A DNA stretch of 64,000 nt from an uncultured Eubacteriales bacterium (GCA_902786855.1 CADAEH010000002.1:62001-126000), one strand, 5' to 3'; shown: positions 31,050-40,499, numbered from the stretch's first letter. Made by a program: numbers and translations. The notes: generated by a model not told the origin, from the letters alone.

Positions 31050-31125
31050 TGGTGGGCCATCTTGGGGTCGAACCAAGGACCTGCCGGTTATGAGCCGGAT
31101 GCTCTAACCTCTGAGCTAATGGCCC
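31050..31125 (-). tRNA. tRNA-Met-type (CAT)
   Basis: 76 nt with encoded CCA, acceptor GGGCCAT/ATGGCCC, anticodon CAT. Elongator Met is most likely; a tRNA-Ile with modified CAU cannot be excluded from sequence alone. It lacks the CCC-start initiator features. Confidence 0.88.
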
Positions 31126-31142
31126 ACATTTATTGAGAAAAA

Positions 31143-31219
31143 TGGTCGGGGTGGCAGGATTTGAACCCGCGGCCCACTGGTCCCAAACCAGTTGCGCTAC
31201 CAAACTGCGCTACACCCCG
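31143..31219 (-). tRNA. tRNA-Pro (TGG), copy 1
   Basis: 77 nt with encoded CCA, acceptor CGGGGTG/CACCCCG, anticodon TGG. Identical to the next gene. Confidence 0.95.
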
Positions 31220-31254
31220 ATATTTTCTCTGTTGTTGTGCTCCTTAAAGAAGCA

Positions 31255-31331
31255 TGGTCGGGGTGGCAGGATTTGAACCCGCGGCCCACTGGTCCCAAAC
31301 CAGTTGCGCTACCAAACTGCGCTACACCCCG
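31255..31331 (-). tRNA. tRNA-Pro (TGG), copy 2
   Basis: 77 nt, identical in sequence to the copy at 31143-31219, a recent tandem duplication. Confidence 0.95.
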
Positions 31332-31338
31332 ATATTGT

Positions 31339-31414
31339 TGGCAGGGGCAGTAGGACTTGAACCCACGGCACGCGGTTTTGGAGACCGCTGCTCTACCAAC
31401 TGAGCTATACCCCT
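31339..31414 (-). tRNA. tRNA-Trp (CCA)
   Basis: 76 nt with encoded CCA end. Acceptor AGGGGTA/TGCCCCT, discriminator G, anticodon CCA in CTCCAAA. Confidence 0.95.
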
Positions 31415-31421
31415 ATATTGA

Positions 31422-31513
31422 TGGCGGAGAAGATGGGATTCGAACCCATGCTGCCCTTATCGAACACTAACGGTTTAGCAAACCGTCCTCTTCAGCCACT
31501 TGAGTACTTCTCC
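31422..31513 (-). tRNA. tRNA-Ser (GCT)
   Basis: 92 nt with long variable arm typical of serine tRNAs. Acceptor GGAGAAG/CTTCTCC, discriminator G, anticodon GCT. Confidence 0.95.
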
Positions 31514-31524
31514 TTGATAATCCT

Positions 31525-31613
<89 letters not shown>

Positions 31614-31638
31614 ACTTACAAGTTGGGATAAAGTGAAT

Positions 31639-31714
31639 TGGTGACCCATCGGAGATTCGAACTCCGGACACCTTGATTAAAAGTCAAGTGCTCTACCGCC
31701 TGAGCTAATGGGTC
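31639..31714 (-). tRNA. tRNA-Lys (TTT)
   Basis: 76 nt with encoded CCA. Acceptor GACCCAT/ATGGGTC, anticodon TTT in ACTTTTA. Confidence 0.95.
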
Positions 31715-31719
31715 ACAAT

Positions 31720-31794
31720 TGGCTGGGGTAGCAGGACTCGAACCTACGAATGACAGAGTCAAAGTCTGTTGCCTTACCGCTTGGCTATACCCCA
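31720..31794 (-). tRNA. tRNA-Gln (TTG)
   Basis: 75 nt with encoded CCA. Acceptor TGGGGTA/TACCCCA, anticodon TTG, discriminator G. Confidence 0.95.
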
Positions 31795-31828
31795 CTATAG
31801 AGTAGTCGTCAAACCGTAGAAAAAAAAT

Positions 31829-31905
31829 TGGTGAGCCCACAGGGATTCGAACCCCGGACACACGGCTTAGAAGGCCGTTGCTCTATCCAACTGAGCTATG
31901 GACCC
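31829..31905 (-). tRNA. tRNA-Arg (TCT)
   Basis: 77 nt with encoded CCA. Acceptor GGGTCCA/TGGGCTC with two G-U pairs, anticodon TCT in CTTCTAA. Confidence 0.93.
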
Positions 31906-31936
31906 ACAGTGCCCAACTTGTGTTATATAAAATAAA

Positions 31937-32010
31937 TGGAGCGGATGATGAGAATCGAACTCACGCTATCAGCTTGGAAGGCTGAAGTTCTACCATTGAA
32001 CTACATCCGC
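31937..32010 (-). tRNA. tRNA-Gly (TCC)
   Basis: 74 nt with encoded CCA. Acceptor GCGGATG/CATCCGC, discriminator T, anticodon TCC. Confidence 0.95.
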
Positions 32011-32016
32011 AAAAGA

Positions 32017-32091
32017 TGGAGCGGAAGACGAGATTCGAACTCGCGACCCTCGCCTTGGCAAGGCGATGCTCTACCCCTGAGCCACTTCCGC
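32017..32091 (-). tRNA. tRNA-Gly (GCC)
   Basis: 75 nt with encoded CCA. Acceptor GCGGAAG/CTTCCGC, anticodon GCC, discriminator T. Confidence 0.95.
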
Positions 32092-32097
32092 ATACTC

Positions 32098-32182
32098 TGG
32101 TCGAGGGGGATGGATTCGAACCATCGAAAGCAGTGCTAACGGATTTACAGTCCGCCCCCTTTGGCCGCTCGGGAACCCCTCG
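32098..32182 (-). tRNA. tRNA-Tyr (GTA)
   Basis: 85 nt with long variable arm as in bacterial tRNA-Tyr. Acceptor CGAGGGG/CCCCTCG, anticodon GTA. Confidence 0.95.
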
Positions 32183-32229
32183 ACAATAACAGTCTTCAAT
32201 TGTGCTGTTTTATATTATTAAACTTTTTG

Positions 32230-32265
32230 GGATTAGATGCAAGCACTTTTTAAAGTCCACTTGCA
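32230..32265. other. Inverted repeat in the gap between tRNA-Tyr and tRNA-Thr
   Basis: AGATGCAAG and CTTGCATCT form a 9-bp perfect stem with a 16-nt loop inside the only long gap (97 bp) of the tRNA array. It could be a processing signal or a weak terminator before an internal promoter (TTGCAT and AATAAT 17 nt apart on the minus strand). Function unknown. Confidence 0.3.
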
Positions 32266-32279
32266 TCTATTCTCAAACT

Positions 32280-32354
32280 TGGAGCTGATGGAGGGAATCG
32301 AACCCCCAACCTGCTGATTACAAATCAGCTGCTCTACCGTTGAGCCACATCAGC
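32280..32354 (-). tRNA. tRNA-Thr (TGT)
   Basis: 75 nt with encoded CCA. Acceptor GCTGATG/CATCAGC, anticodon TGT. Confidence 0.95.
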
Positions 32355-32357
32355 ACA

Positions 32358-32434
32358 TGGCGACCGGGAACGGGCTCGAACCGTCGACCTCCAGCGTGAC
32401 AGGCTGGCATTCTAACCAGCTGAACTACCCGGCC
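32358..32434 (-). tRNA. tRNA-Asp (GTC)
   Basis: 77 nt with encoded CCA. Acceptor GGCCGGG/CCCGGTC, anticodon GTC, discriminator G. First gene of the array. Confidence 0.95.
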
Positions 32435-32452
32435 ATTTTTTGACGCCACATT

Positions 32453-32481
32453 ATATTAGCACAGCATATATTACATGTCAA
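32453..32481 (-). promoter_or_regulatory. Promoter of the tRNA array
   Basis: On the minus strand a perfect TTGACA (32476-32481), a 17-nt spacer and TAATAT (32453-32458), about 19 nt upstream of tRNA-Asp. A TATAAT two bases further downstream is an alternative -10. Confidence 0.8.
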
Positions 32482-32524
32482 CCGGAATTTTGATCTATTT
32501 TTTATTCCTGCAATAAATACTTTT

Positions 32525-33163
32525 TCAGCCCCGGTCAGTTCTGATACGGATAATACCTTTTTCTTCGGAAAGTATCCTGGCCTGCCCGCTTGTCAGATTA
32601 GTCATAAGGCTTCTGATCTCACTTTCATTTTCTGACAGGCATCTGATCTGCGCCCTGACTACATCACTGTATTCTGGATCCGTCAGTTCAAACTTTCCAT
32701 CAGCAGCAAGGTTCTGAAGCTTACTGAGAAAAGAATACTCAAATTCATATCTCAGCAGACTGCTCTCCATTACATCACATCTGCCGGCAGCCTCGATCCC
32801 AAGTCTTGCAGCAGCTGTATATGCCCTTGCCAATCCACCTGTACCGAGCTTGATGCCACCGAAATACCTTGTTATTACTACAGCTAAATTGGTCAGACCT
32901 TCCCCTGCTATCATCTTAAGCACAGGAAGTCCGGAAGTACCGCTCGGCTCACCATCATCGCTTGCCCACTGCACTTCCTGCCCCGGTCCGGTTATTATGG
33001 CAGGAACATTATGTGTCGCATCGCGGTACTTCTCTTTTACTTTCATGACAAAAGCCTTCGCCTCATCATAGGTCTCAACAGGCATTGCCTGTGCGATGAA
33101 GCGCGACTTTTGTATTACATATTCAGCTTCTCCATATCCGTAAAGTGATCTGTAAAGGAGCAT
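32525..33163 (-). CDS. yigZ: YigZ/IMPACT family protein
   Basis: A 212-residue protein with the UPF0029/IMPACT N-terminal domain: KSRFIAQAMPVETYDEAKAF, the signature HNVPAI and ASDDGEPSGTSGLPVL, and VVITRYFGGIKLGTGGLARAY, then the DUF1949 C-terminal domain. The exact biochemical role is not established; eukaryotic IMPACT affects translation control through GCN1. Length is typical. Its stop lies near the tRNA promoter and it is transcribed leftwards, away from hslU. Confidence 0.93.
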   Translation of the reverse strand: MLLYRSLYGYGEAEYVIQKSRFIAQAMPVETYDEAKAFVMKVKEKYRDATHNVPAIITGPGQEVQWASDDGEPSGTSGLPVLKMIAGEGLTNLAVVITRYFGGIKLGTGGLARAYTAAARLGIEAAGRCDVMESSLLRYEFEYSFLSKLQNLAADGKFELTDPEYSDVVRAQIRCLSENESEIRSLMTNLTSGQARILSEEKGIIRIRTDRG

Positions 33164-33197
33164 ACCTACTCTTTCTGTTCCTTCTCGATTTCAGTAT

Positions 33198-34625
33198 CTA
33201 GAGGATATATTTATCTACATCGACTTCTTTGATCTTTTCGTGGAGCTTTTCCTGTACCATTGCTCTGTCGATGATCACGTCTTCTATTTCAGAATCAGGT
33301 AAATTGTAACTGATATCCTCAAGCACGATCTCAAGTATAGTGTGCAGTCTCCTTGCTCCGATGTTTTCAGTCTCTTCATTCATCAGGAATGCGAGATTAG
33401 CAATCTCATCTATTCCGTCTTCGGTAAATTCAACGTGAACACCTTCAGTCTCGAGTAATGCTTTTTGCTGCTTGGTCACAGCGTTTTCAGGGACAGTAAG
33501 GATCTTTTTAAAGTCATCTCTGTCAAGATTTTTAAGTTCTACATTAATAGGAAATCTTCCCTGAAGTTCTGGTATCAGGTCTGAAGGCTTAGAAACGTGA
33601 AAAGCTCCCGCGCCAATGAAAAGCATATGGTCAGTCTTGACCGGTCCATATTTTGTATTTACAACGCTTCCTTCCACGATAGGAAGAATGTCTCTCTGGA
33701 CTCCCTCTCTTGAGACATCAGCACCTGATCTCATGCTGTTTCCGCTGGCTATTTTATCGATCTCATCTATGAAGATGATCCCGTTCTGTTCAGCATTTTC
33801 GAGCGCCTCATCAGTCACCTGATCCATATCGATCAGTTTCTGAGCTTCCTGCTCTCTGAGGATCCTTCTCGCGTCTTTGACCTTGCATTTTTTACGCTTA
33901 GTCTTCTTAGGCATCATATTGTCAAAAATATTGCCAATAGCTATCATGCCCTCATTCTGAGTGTCCAGTTGATTGGTCTTAGGCACATCATCGACTTCGA
34001 TCTCAATGATCTCTTCTTCAAGTACGCCACTTCTCAGTTGTTCTCTCACCTGTTCGCGTGCCATCTGGATATCTGAATACTCCTGGCTCTGCTCGTACTG
34101 TTGTTTCTGTTTTTCTTCGTACTCCTGCCTCTGACTCTTGTACCCGAGGTTGCCGAAAATATTGCCAAGCTGAACACCGCCGCTCTGCTTCTCCTCATGG
34201 CCGCCCGGTATTATAGCTTTTACGATGATGTCCTCGGCGATTTTATCAGCCATTTCCGAGTTCTCATCCATCCTCTTCTGTTTGCTGAGTCTCATGCTTG
34301 CTTCTACGAGATCCCTGATCATTGAGTCAACATCACGGCCTACATATCCTACTTCTGTAAACTTAGTAGCCTCGACTTTGACGAACGGAGCATCCATGAG
34401 CTTTGCAAGCCTGCGTGCGATCTCAGTTTTGCCTACACCAGTAGGTCCCATCATCAAAATGTTCTTAGGAGATATCTCTTCTCTCATTTTCTCAGGGAGC
34501 AGACTTCTCCTATAACGGTTCCTGAGTGCGATGGCTACGTATTTCTTCGCTTCGTCCTGACCGATAATAAACTTATCAAGCTCAGCGACTATTTGTTTTG
34601 GAGTCATATTCTTGATATCTGCCAT
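33198..34625 (-). CDS. hslU: HslU, ATPase subunit of the HslUV protease
   Basis: A 475-residue AAA+ unfoldase (ClpY) starting [20 protein letters not shown], with Walker A GPTGVGKTE, Walker B IIFIDEIDKIA, the intermediate I-domain rich in Glu/Gln/Lys (about 155-240) and the sensor/arginine regions (NIGARRLHTILE). It unfolds proteins and feeds them to HslV. It overlaps the hslV stop by one base and is co-transcribed with it. Confidence 0.97.
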   Translation of the reverse strand: MADIKNMTPKQIVAELDKFIIGQDEAKKYVAIALRNRYRRSLLPEKMREEISPKNILMMGPTGVGKTEIARRLAKLMDAPFVKVEATKFTEVGYVGRDVDSMIRDLVEASMRLSKQKRMDENSEMADKIAEDIIVKAIIPGGHEEKQSGGVQLGNIFGNLGYKSQRQEYEEKQKQQYEQSQEYSDIQMAREQVREQLRSGVLEEEIIEIEVDDVPKTNQLDTQNEGMIAIGNIFDNMMPKKTKRKKCKVKDARRILREQEAQKLIDMDQVTDEALENAEQNGIIFIDEIDKIASGNSMRSGADVSREGVQRDILPIVEGSVVNTKYGPVKTDHMLFIGAGAFHVSKPSDLIPELQGRFPINVELKNLDRDDFKKILTVPENAVTKQQKALLETEGVHVEFTEDGIDEIANLAFLMNEETENIGARRLHTILEIVLEDISYNLPDSEIEDVIIDRAMVQEKLHEKIKEVDVDKYIL

Positions 34626-35176
34626 TATCTGACCTCCCCCAGCTTCTCTACTGAAATGTTGTTGTTGGTGTAAACACAGATACTTGAGGCAATCTCAAGT
34701 GACTTTCTGACGATGGTCTCAGCATCCATATCTGTATTCTCGTACAGAGCTACAGCTGCCGAATAAGCATAGTTCCCACCTGAACCGATAGCAACTACGT
34801 CCTTGTCAGGTGAGATAACTTCACCATTTCCGGATATAACAAGAAGATCATCTGCATCTGCCACGATCATAAGCGCTTCAAGGTTTCTCATAGCCTTGTC
34901 CGTTCTCCAGTACTGAGCCAGATCTACAGCAGCTCTCTTAAGGTTTCCTGCATGTTCCCCAAGCTTATTTTCGAATTTTTCTGTAAGATTGAACGCATCA
35001 GCAACAGACCCTGCAAAACCGGTAAGCACTTTATCCTTATAGATTTTTTTAACTTTTTTTGCCCCGTTTTTCATTATTGTTGTCTGGCCCATAGTGACCT
35101 GGCCATCGCCTCCAATGGCAATATCGCCGCCCGGTCTTCTGACACAGCATATAGTGGTTGCATGAAATTCGATCAT
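34625..35176 (-). CDS. hslV: HslV, peptidase subunit of the HslUV protease
   Basis: A 183-residue Ntn-hydrolase. After the short propeptide MIEFHA the mature end would be TTICCVRR, with the Thr nucleophile. [14 protein letters not shown]-type and [12 protein letters not shown] segments and AIGSGGNYA are family hallmarks. It forms dodecamers that degrade proteins unfolded by HslU. The gene lies 1 nt after topA's stop, in a topA-hslV-hslU order, which is common in Clostridia and Bacilli. Confidence 0.97.
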   Translation of the reverse strand: MIEFHATTICCVRRPGGDIAIGGDGQVTMGQTTIMKNGAKKVKKIYKDKVLTGFAGSVADAFNLTEKFENKLGEHAGNLKRAAVDLAQYWRTDKAMRNLEALMIVADADDLLVISGNGEVISPDKDVVAIGSGGNYAYSAAVALYENTDMDAETIVRKSLEIASSICVYTNNNISVEKLGEVR

Positions 35177-35177
35177 T

Positions 35178-37334
35178 TTATTTCTCCTTATATCTGCACT
35201 CCGGATTGGAGCACTTGAACTTCGAGGTCCTTCCTTTGCTCTCTACTATCATAGATCCGCATTCAGGACACATTCTTCCTGTCGGTTTATCCCAATAAGA
35301 GATATCGCATTCAGGATATCCGCTGCATCCATAGAATACCTTGCCTGTCTTTCTTCCCCTCTTTTCCACGATATCTTTGCCGCACTTCGGGCACTTGATA
35401 CCTGTCGATATTATGATAGGTTTAGTATTTTTGCATTCAGGATATCCCGTGCAGGCAAGGAAATTTCCAAAACGGCCTTCCTTTATCGCCATAGGTTTGC
35501 CGCAGAGTTCGCACACCTCATCAGAGAGCACGACTTCTTTTTCGATTCGCTCTACTTCCTTATCGGCTATAGATAGCTCTTCACTGAACCCTTTATAGAA
35601 ATCCGCGATGACGCTCTGCCATTCAGTATCCCCAAGCTCTATTTCATCGAGCTTATCTTCCATTTCTCCGGTGAACTGTACATCCACAATATCTGAGAAA
35701 TAGTCCTGAAGAATGCCTATTACATCGAATCCGAGCTTGGTCGGCTGCAGGCTCTTCTTGACACGTTTTATATATTTTCTGCCCAAAAGAACCGTTATTA
35801 TGGATGCATACGTACTTGGTCTGCCTATATTCTTATCTTCCATCTCCTTGACAAGACTGGCCTCGGTGTATCTTGCGGGCGGCTGAGTAAACTTCTGTTC
35901 AGTTATCAGCTTAACAAGATCAAGCACCTCACCCTCGCTTATCTTAGGTATGATAACATCCGTTTCTGCAGAATGTGGTTTGTATATCTTACGCCACCCA
36001 TCAAAAGTCATCCTGGATCCATTGGCTCTGAATTCATATCTTCCGTTTTCTATGTCTACCGTGACGGTGTCATACTGTGCCGCTGCCATCTGAGATGCGG
36101 TAAATCTCCTCCAGATGAGATCATATAGTTTAAACTGATCATCTGTAAGGGAGTTCTTTATCATATCAGGTTCCAGTGAAATGTCAGACGGTCTGATGGC
36201 CTCATGGGCATCCTGCATGGACTTGTTTTTATTGGCAAAATAGTTGTTGGCAGTATACTCCTCACCGTATTTCTCACGTATGAATGAATTCGCCATTTCT
36301 TTCGCCTGTGATGAGATCCTGACAGAGTCAGTTCTGATGTATGTAATCAGACCACGCTCGCCGATACCCTTGAGGGAAACGCCTTCATAAAGCTGCTGTG
36401 CTATCTGCATCGTCTTGGATGTCTGGAATCCAAGCTTGAGCGACGCTTCCTGCTGAAGGCTTGAAGTAGTAAATGGTGCATAAGGTTTGGTCTTTCTTTT
36501 GCCTTCTTTTACAGACTTTACGATATATGTGCCTGCGTCAAGTTCTGTGCGGATCTTTTCAGTCTGTTCAGCTGATGTGACTTTTGCCTTTTTTCCTCCT
36601 ATTTTGCTCAATTCAGCAACGAAGCCGTCGCCGAAATCCGCTGCTATATACCAATACTCTTCAGGTATGAAAGCATTGATCTCGTTTTCTCTGTCACATA
36701 TAAGCTTGAGTGCGGCTGACTGGACTCTTCCACCTGAAAGACCTCTTGCTACTTTCTTCCAGAGAAGAGGACTTATCTGATATCCTACGAGTCTGTCAAG
36801 TACTCTCCTTGCCTGCTGTGCATCAACGAGTGCCTTGTCTATTGGTTTTGGCTCCTTTATCGCTTCCTGAACTGAATTCTTATTGATTTCATTGAACATG
36901 ACTCTGCAGTCTGACCCTTCGTCAAGACCGAGCAGATATGCAAGATGCCAGGATATCGCTTCTCCTTCGCGGTCAGGGTCGGTTGCCAGAAGGACTTTTT
37001 TTGCATTTTGAGCTTCTTTTTTGAGTTCCTTTATGGTTTCAGCCTTGCCGCGAATATTGATATACTCAGGCTCAAAATTATTATCCACATCAACACCCAG
37101 TCTGCTCTTAGGCAAGTCTCTTACATGCCCTACGGACGCCATGACCTTGTATTTTGACCCGAGGTATTTGCTGATTATCTTAGCCTTGGATGGGGACTCT
37201 ACCACTAGTAAAGTCTTCTCAGGTTTTTTCTTAGAGGCAGCCTTCCTGGCTGTGCTCTTTTTTGCTGTTTTCTTCTTAACTGAAGCCTTTTCAGCTGCAG
37301 TTGTCTTTTCAGCTTTACTGGTTGCTGTTGCCAT
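35178..37334 (-). CDS. topA: DNA topoisomerase I
   Basis: A 718-residue type IA topoisomerase. A Lys/Ala-rich N-terminal extension (residues 1-37) precedes the TOPRIM domain ([32 protein letters not shown]). The catalytic Tyr is in [14 protein letters not shown]. Three C-terminal zinc ribbons follow ([24 protein letters not shown]). It relaxes negative supercoils. The basic extension is longer than in B. subtilis TopA. A structured RNA candidate lies directly upstream. Confidence 0.97.
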   Translation of the reverse strand: MATATSKAEKTTAAEKASVKKKTAKKSTARKAASKKKPEKTLLVVESPSKAKIISKYLGSKYKVMASVGHVRDLPKSRLGVDVDNNFEPEYINIRGKAETIKELKKEAQNAKKVLLATDPDREGEAISWHLAYLLGLDEGSDCRVMFNEINKNSVQEAIKEPKPIDKALVDAQQARRVLDRLVGYQISPLLWKKVARGLSGGRVQSAALKLICDRENEINAFIPEEYWYIAADFGDGFVAELSKIGGKKAKVTSAEQTEKIRTELDAGTYIVKSVKEGKRKTKPYAPFTTSSLQQEASLKLGFQTSKTMQIAQQLYEGVSLKGIGERGLITYIRTDSVRISSQAKEMANSFIREKYGEEYTANNYFANKNKSMQDAHEAIRPSDISLEPDMIKNSLTDDQFKLYDLIWRRFTASQMAAAQYDTVTVDIENGRYEFRANGSRMTFDGWRKIYKPHSAETDVIIPKISEGEVLDLVKLITEQKFTQPPARYTEASLVKEMEDKNIGRPSTYASIITVLLGRKYIKRVKKSLQPTKLGFDVIGILQDYFSDIVDVQFTGEMEDKLDEIELGDTEWQSVIADFYKGFSEELSIADKEVERIEKEVVLSDEVCELCGKPMAIKEGRFGNFLACTGYPECKNTKPIIISTGIKCPKCGKDIVEKRGRKTGKVFYGCSGYPECDISYWDKPTGRMCPECGSMIVESKGRTSKFKCSNPECRYKEK

Positions 37335-37370
37335 TTTTTATTTTCTTCCTTATATATAGATTAGCTTCAA

Positions 37371-37545
37371 CCAGGAGCGAAGCTTCAACAAGCTCGCTTG
37401 ATTGAAGCGAGCGACGCCGTCAACAGACGCCGGGAACTTCAGCTCCTGAGAGCGTCGGTCGGGGATTGTTTACCCGCCACCGACGATTGAAAATGGAACC
37501 CGCCGCCTACTTCGTTGAGGCGGGGGACATCCGGCGTCTGTTATA
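37371..37545. ncRNA. Candidate structured RNA between dprA and topA
   Basis: About 170 bp of GC-rich sequence packed with complementarity. A 12-bp perfect long-range pair AACAGACGCCGG (37422-37433) / CCGGCGTCTGTT (37531-37542) encloses a CGTCGGT/ACCGACG hairpin (37454-37485) and a CCCGCC-GGCGGG hairpin. Outside it GCTCGCTT/AAGCGAGC (37392-37412) forms another hairpin, and CAGGAGC (37372-37378) pairs with GCTCCTG (37442-37448), giving a pseudoknot-like cross. There is no open frame of note. The strand is undecided; on the minus strand it would be a leader or independent RNA before topA. A large Clostridial ncRNA family (for example raiA) should be tested. Confidence 0.6.
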
Positions 37546-37606
37546 TCAGCTTTTTCCTTACGGTGAAATACTTTACTATACGACTGCATCGTTTTGCAAG
37601 CCCAAA

Positions 37607-38470
37607 TTATCCCGCAATAAAAATCTTTCCCGCATATGTCTGGAATAGTCCTTTGATCTCCATGACTGTGACGATGGCATTTACTGCCGCAGCGGTCATG
37701 CCTGTGTCTTCTGCTATTCTGTCAGGAACAGCTCCATTATATCTCTGTACAGCCTCATATATCTTCTTCTCATCACTACCGAGTTTCATTACAGCAGCAG
37801 TCGCAGAAGCTGTATCCTTTCCTATGCACCTGGCAAGATCATCTATCACCACAAGCGGATATGCGCCATCTCTTATAAGAAGATTACATCCTATGCTGAA
37901 TTGACTGTTGATATTCCCCGGTACAGCAAATACAGGTCTTCCCTGCTCCATTGCGTGCTGTGCTGTTATAAGTGAACCGCTGTTCATATTTGCCTCTACG
38001 ACAGCTGTACATCCTCCCAGGCCGCTGATTATACGGTTTCTTCTGGGATATTTCCACTTTTCGGCATGATCGTCAGGCTCATATTCACTTACCATCAGTC
38101 CGCCGCTCTCAAGCCCTTGCCTCATCAGGTCACGGTTCTTTACAGGCACCATATTGTTCAGACCTCCCGGAAGAACGCCTATCACTTTCCCGCCGGCATC
38201 CAAGGCTCCTCTATGTGCAAAAGCATCTATACCATACGCAAGCCCGGATACTACAGGGATGCTGTTTTCGCCGAGTCTCCGTCCTATCATTGTTGCAATT
38301 GTCTTTCCGTAAAGAGTGTATTTTCTTGATCCGACAACTGAAACAGAGTCGGCTTTCAAAAGTGATATGTCACCCATACAATAAAGTTGAGATGGCGGAT
38401 CAGGTATATCTCTTAATCTTGCAGGAAATTCTGATGATTTTATGTCGATTCGCTGTATTTTATATGTCAT
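37607..38470 (-). CDS. dprA: DprA, DNA processing protein
   Basis: A 287-residue protein with the DprA/Smf Rossmann-like domain: VSVVGSRKYTLYGK, VSGLAYGIDAFAHRGAL, GKVIGVLPGGLN, YPRRNRIISGLGGCTAVVEA, VFAVPGNINSQFS, and a C-terminal winged helix (IYEAVQRYNGAVPDRIAEDTG). It protects incoming single-stranded DNA and loads RecA in transformation. The N-terminal SAM-like domain is shortened. It follows comM by 16 nt in the common Clostridial order yraN-comM-dprA-topA. Confidence 0.95.
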   Translation of the reverse strand: MTYKIQRIDIKSSEFPARLRDIPDPPSQLYCMGDISLLKADSVSVVGSRKYTLYGKTIATMIGRRLGENSIPVVSGLAYGIDAFAHRGALDAGGKVIGVLPGGLNNMVPVKNRDLMRQGLESGGLMVSEYEPDDHAEKWKYPRRNRIISGLGGCTAVVEANMNSGSLITAQHAMEQGRPVFAVPGNINSQFSIGCNLLIRDGAYPLVVIDDLARCIGKDTASATAAVMKLGSDEKKIYEAVQRYNGAVPDRIAEDTGMTAAAVNAIVTVMEIKGLFQTYAGKIFIAG

Positions 38471-38486
38471 TTCGGTCTCCGACTGT

Positions 38487-40034
38487 TTAATTATTGACTG
38501 TATCGATCATGCGATAGCTCAGGGCTTCTGCCAGATGATCTGTCTTGATGCATCTGCTCTCTGCTATATCTGCTATTGTCCGTGCGACTTTCAGAGTCTT
38601 CTTGTACGACCTCGGTGTCAACTTCAGTGCATTGAAAGCTTCATTCATAAACCGCTCTTCTTCTTCACCCAGCCTGCACCACTGTTCTGTTTCCTTTTCG
38701 GTCATATCGGCATTGGCAGAAAGCCTGCCTTCGTTTCGGGCAAAACTGATACCTTTTTCTACGATTGCACGCATATCCGAAGTGCTAAGCCCTGTTTTAA
38801 CATTGCATTGACTCCTTAGTTCATCATACTCGATCCTTTCCATCCCTATTCTCATATCTATACGGTCCATCATAGGTCCACTCAGCTTTTTTCTGTAACT
38901 GTCAAGCTGAGCTTCCGTGCATCTGCACATTTTCGTGCTGTCACCATAAAAGCCGCACGGACATGGATTGGCTGCCATTATAAGCTGGAAATTACATGGA
39001 AAAGTATAATTATCGCCCTTGCGGAAATGAACTATCTTCTTTTCTTCTATAGGTGTCCTCAGTGCTTCTATCTTTTCCCTGTCGAATTCACACACTTCAT
39101 CGAGAAAAAGGATTCCGTTATGTGCCAGTGTGATCTCGCCCGGTACAGGTATGCTGCCACCCCCGATCAGTCCCGCCCTGCCTATTGTATTATGAGGGTT
39201 ACGAAAGGGTCTGATGAGCGGGATGTCTCTGCCAAAATTAGTCCTTCCTGCTGCAGAATAAATTATCGCAGTCTCGATCCTTTCTTCTTCTGTCATCGGG
39301 GGCATTATTGCCGGCAGCCTGCTTGCAAGCATGGTTTTCCCACATCCCGGACTTCCTATCATAAGCAGACCATGCCTGCCCGTAACGGCTATGATCAGGG
39401 CCCGTTTTGCGCTCTCCTGGCCTCTGATATCTGCGAAATCTCCTCTTTCCACGGCAGCCTTTTCCATCTTCTCAGCAAGCGTTTTTCTGGCTTCACTGCA
39501 CAGATCTTCAGGCATTTCATGGCTCCAGCCGTTTATCAGTCTTACTGCTTCTATCAGGGTCCTTACCGGGAACAATTCGATCCCGCTGACCATTGAAGCT
39601 TCCAGAACATTATCAGCAGGAATTATCACTTTCTTTATCCCTGCTTTTTTCAGGCATATGACCATTGGCAGCACACCTTCAGTACCGAGAACACTGCCTT
39701 CCAGTGACAGTTCCCCTATAAGGCCATACTCTGATATCTTGCCGCGATCAATGTACTCAAATGATGTAAGAACTCCTGCAGCTATAGGCAGATCAAGTCC
39801 GCTGCCGTTCTTTCTGATGCATGCGGGCGTAAGATTGACCGTTATCCTTCCTCTGGGGTAATCCAGATCGGAATTTATTATCGCGCTTTTTATTCTCTCT
39901 CTTGATTCCATAACCATGGTTGAAGCCAGACCAACTATGTTCATCGCGGGAAGTCCTTTTGAAATATCAGTCTCTACATATACGTTTACGCCCTCTACTC
40001 CTTTGCATACAGCTGTATGTATCCTGCTGAACAT
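38487..40034 (-). CDS. comM: ComM/YifB family Mg-chelatase-like AAA+ protein
   Basis: A 515-residue protein. The N-terminal Lon-like domain (GLPAMNIVGLASTMVMESRER, INSDLDYPRGRITVNLTP) is followed by the AAA+ core with Walker A MIGSPGCGKTMLASRLP, Walker B ILFLDEVCEFD and the C-terminal zinc/lid region (ANPCPCGFYGD, CRCTEAQLD). Family member ComM is a hexameric helicase that helps branch migration during transformation. Together with dprA it suggests competence capacity. It is coded 9 nt after yraN. Confidence 0.95.
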   Translation of the reverse strand: MFSRIHTAVCKGVEGVNVYVETDISKGLPAMNIVGLASTMVMESRERIKSAIINSDLDYPRGRITVNLTPACIRKNGSGLDLPIAAGVLTSFEYIDRGKISEYGLIGELSLEGSVLGTEGVLPMVICLKKAGIKKVIIPADNVLEASMVSGIELFPVRTLIEAVRLINGWSHEMPEDLCSEARKTLAEKMEKAAVERGDFADIRGQESAKRALIIAVTGRHGLLMIGSPGCGKTMLASRLPAIMPPMTEEERIETAIIYSAAGRTNFGRDIPLIRPFRNPHNTIGRAGLIGGGSIPVPGEITLAHNGILFLDEVCEFDREKIEALRTPIEEKKIVHFRKGDNYTFPCNFQLIMAANPCPCGFYGDSTKMCRCTEAQLDSYRKKLSGPMMDRIDMRIGMERIEYDELRSQCNVKTGLSTSDMRAIVEKGISFARNEGRLSANADMTEKETEQWCRLGEEEERFMNEAFNALKLTPRSYKKTLKVARTIADIAESRCIKTDHLAEALSYRMIDTVNN

Positions 40035-40043
40035 ATATGCCTC

Positions 40044-40379
40044 CTATATACAATCTGTGATAAGGTTTGCCGTTATCTCCATTACATCCAGAGATACGTT
40101 TCTCCACATAGCATGTCTGCCTGTAAGATAACATTCAGCCGAGCGTCTTATACTGCGCTGTTTTTCCTCAGTAACAGCATCGGCCGGGTATCCAAAATCA
40201 TCGGCCGTTCTTGTCTTGACCTCGATGAAATGCAGCACACCGTCTTTGATCGCTATGATGTCTATCTCTCCCACTCTGGTACGATAGTTGCGGTCGAGGA
40301 TCTGATATCCTGCATCCTCAAGCATATGAGCAGCAAAGTCTTCTCCGTGATCCCCGATTCTTTTGCAATATTTCCTCAT
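40044..40379 (-). CDS. yraN: YraN/UPF0102 family nuclease-like protein
   Basis: A 111-residue protein with the restriction endonuclease-like signature of the UPF0102 family: GDHGEDFAAHMLEDAGYQIL, NYRTRVGEIDIIA and HFIEVKTRT (the D...ExK site). The substrate is unknown. GGAGG upstream supports the ATG at 40377-40379; the frame opens at 40481, but the extra 34 residues lack similarity. It precedes comM in one operon. Confidence 0.9.
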   Translation of the reverse strand: MRKYCKRIGDHGEDFAAHMLEDAGYQILDRNYRTRVGEIDIIAIKDGVLHFIEVKTRTADDFGYPADAVTEEKQRSIRRSAECYLTGRHAMWRNVSLDVMEITANLITDCI

Positions 40380-40499
40380 AGATATCTTCCTCCATTCAAA
40401 ACTTTTTTCGGTATTGGAATAGTAGCACCAATCAAAAAAACTGTCGAACAGAATAATCACGATATCCTGCAGCGTTTTCACTTAGTGAAAAAAGTGCAC

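Noticed and set aside
40044-40481. 145-residue version of YraN
   Set aside because: The extra 34 residues lack family similarity; GGAGG supports the shorter start.
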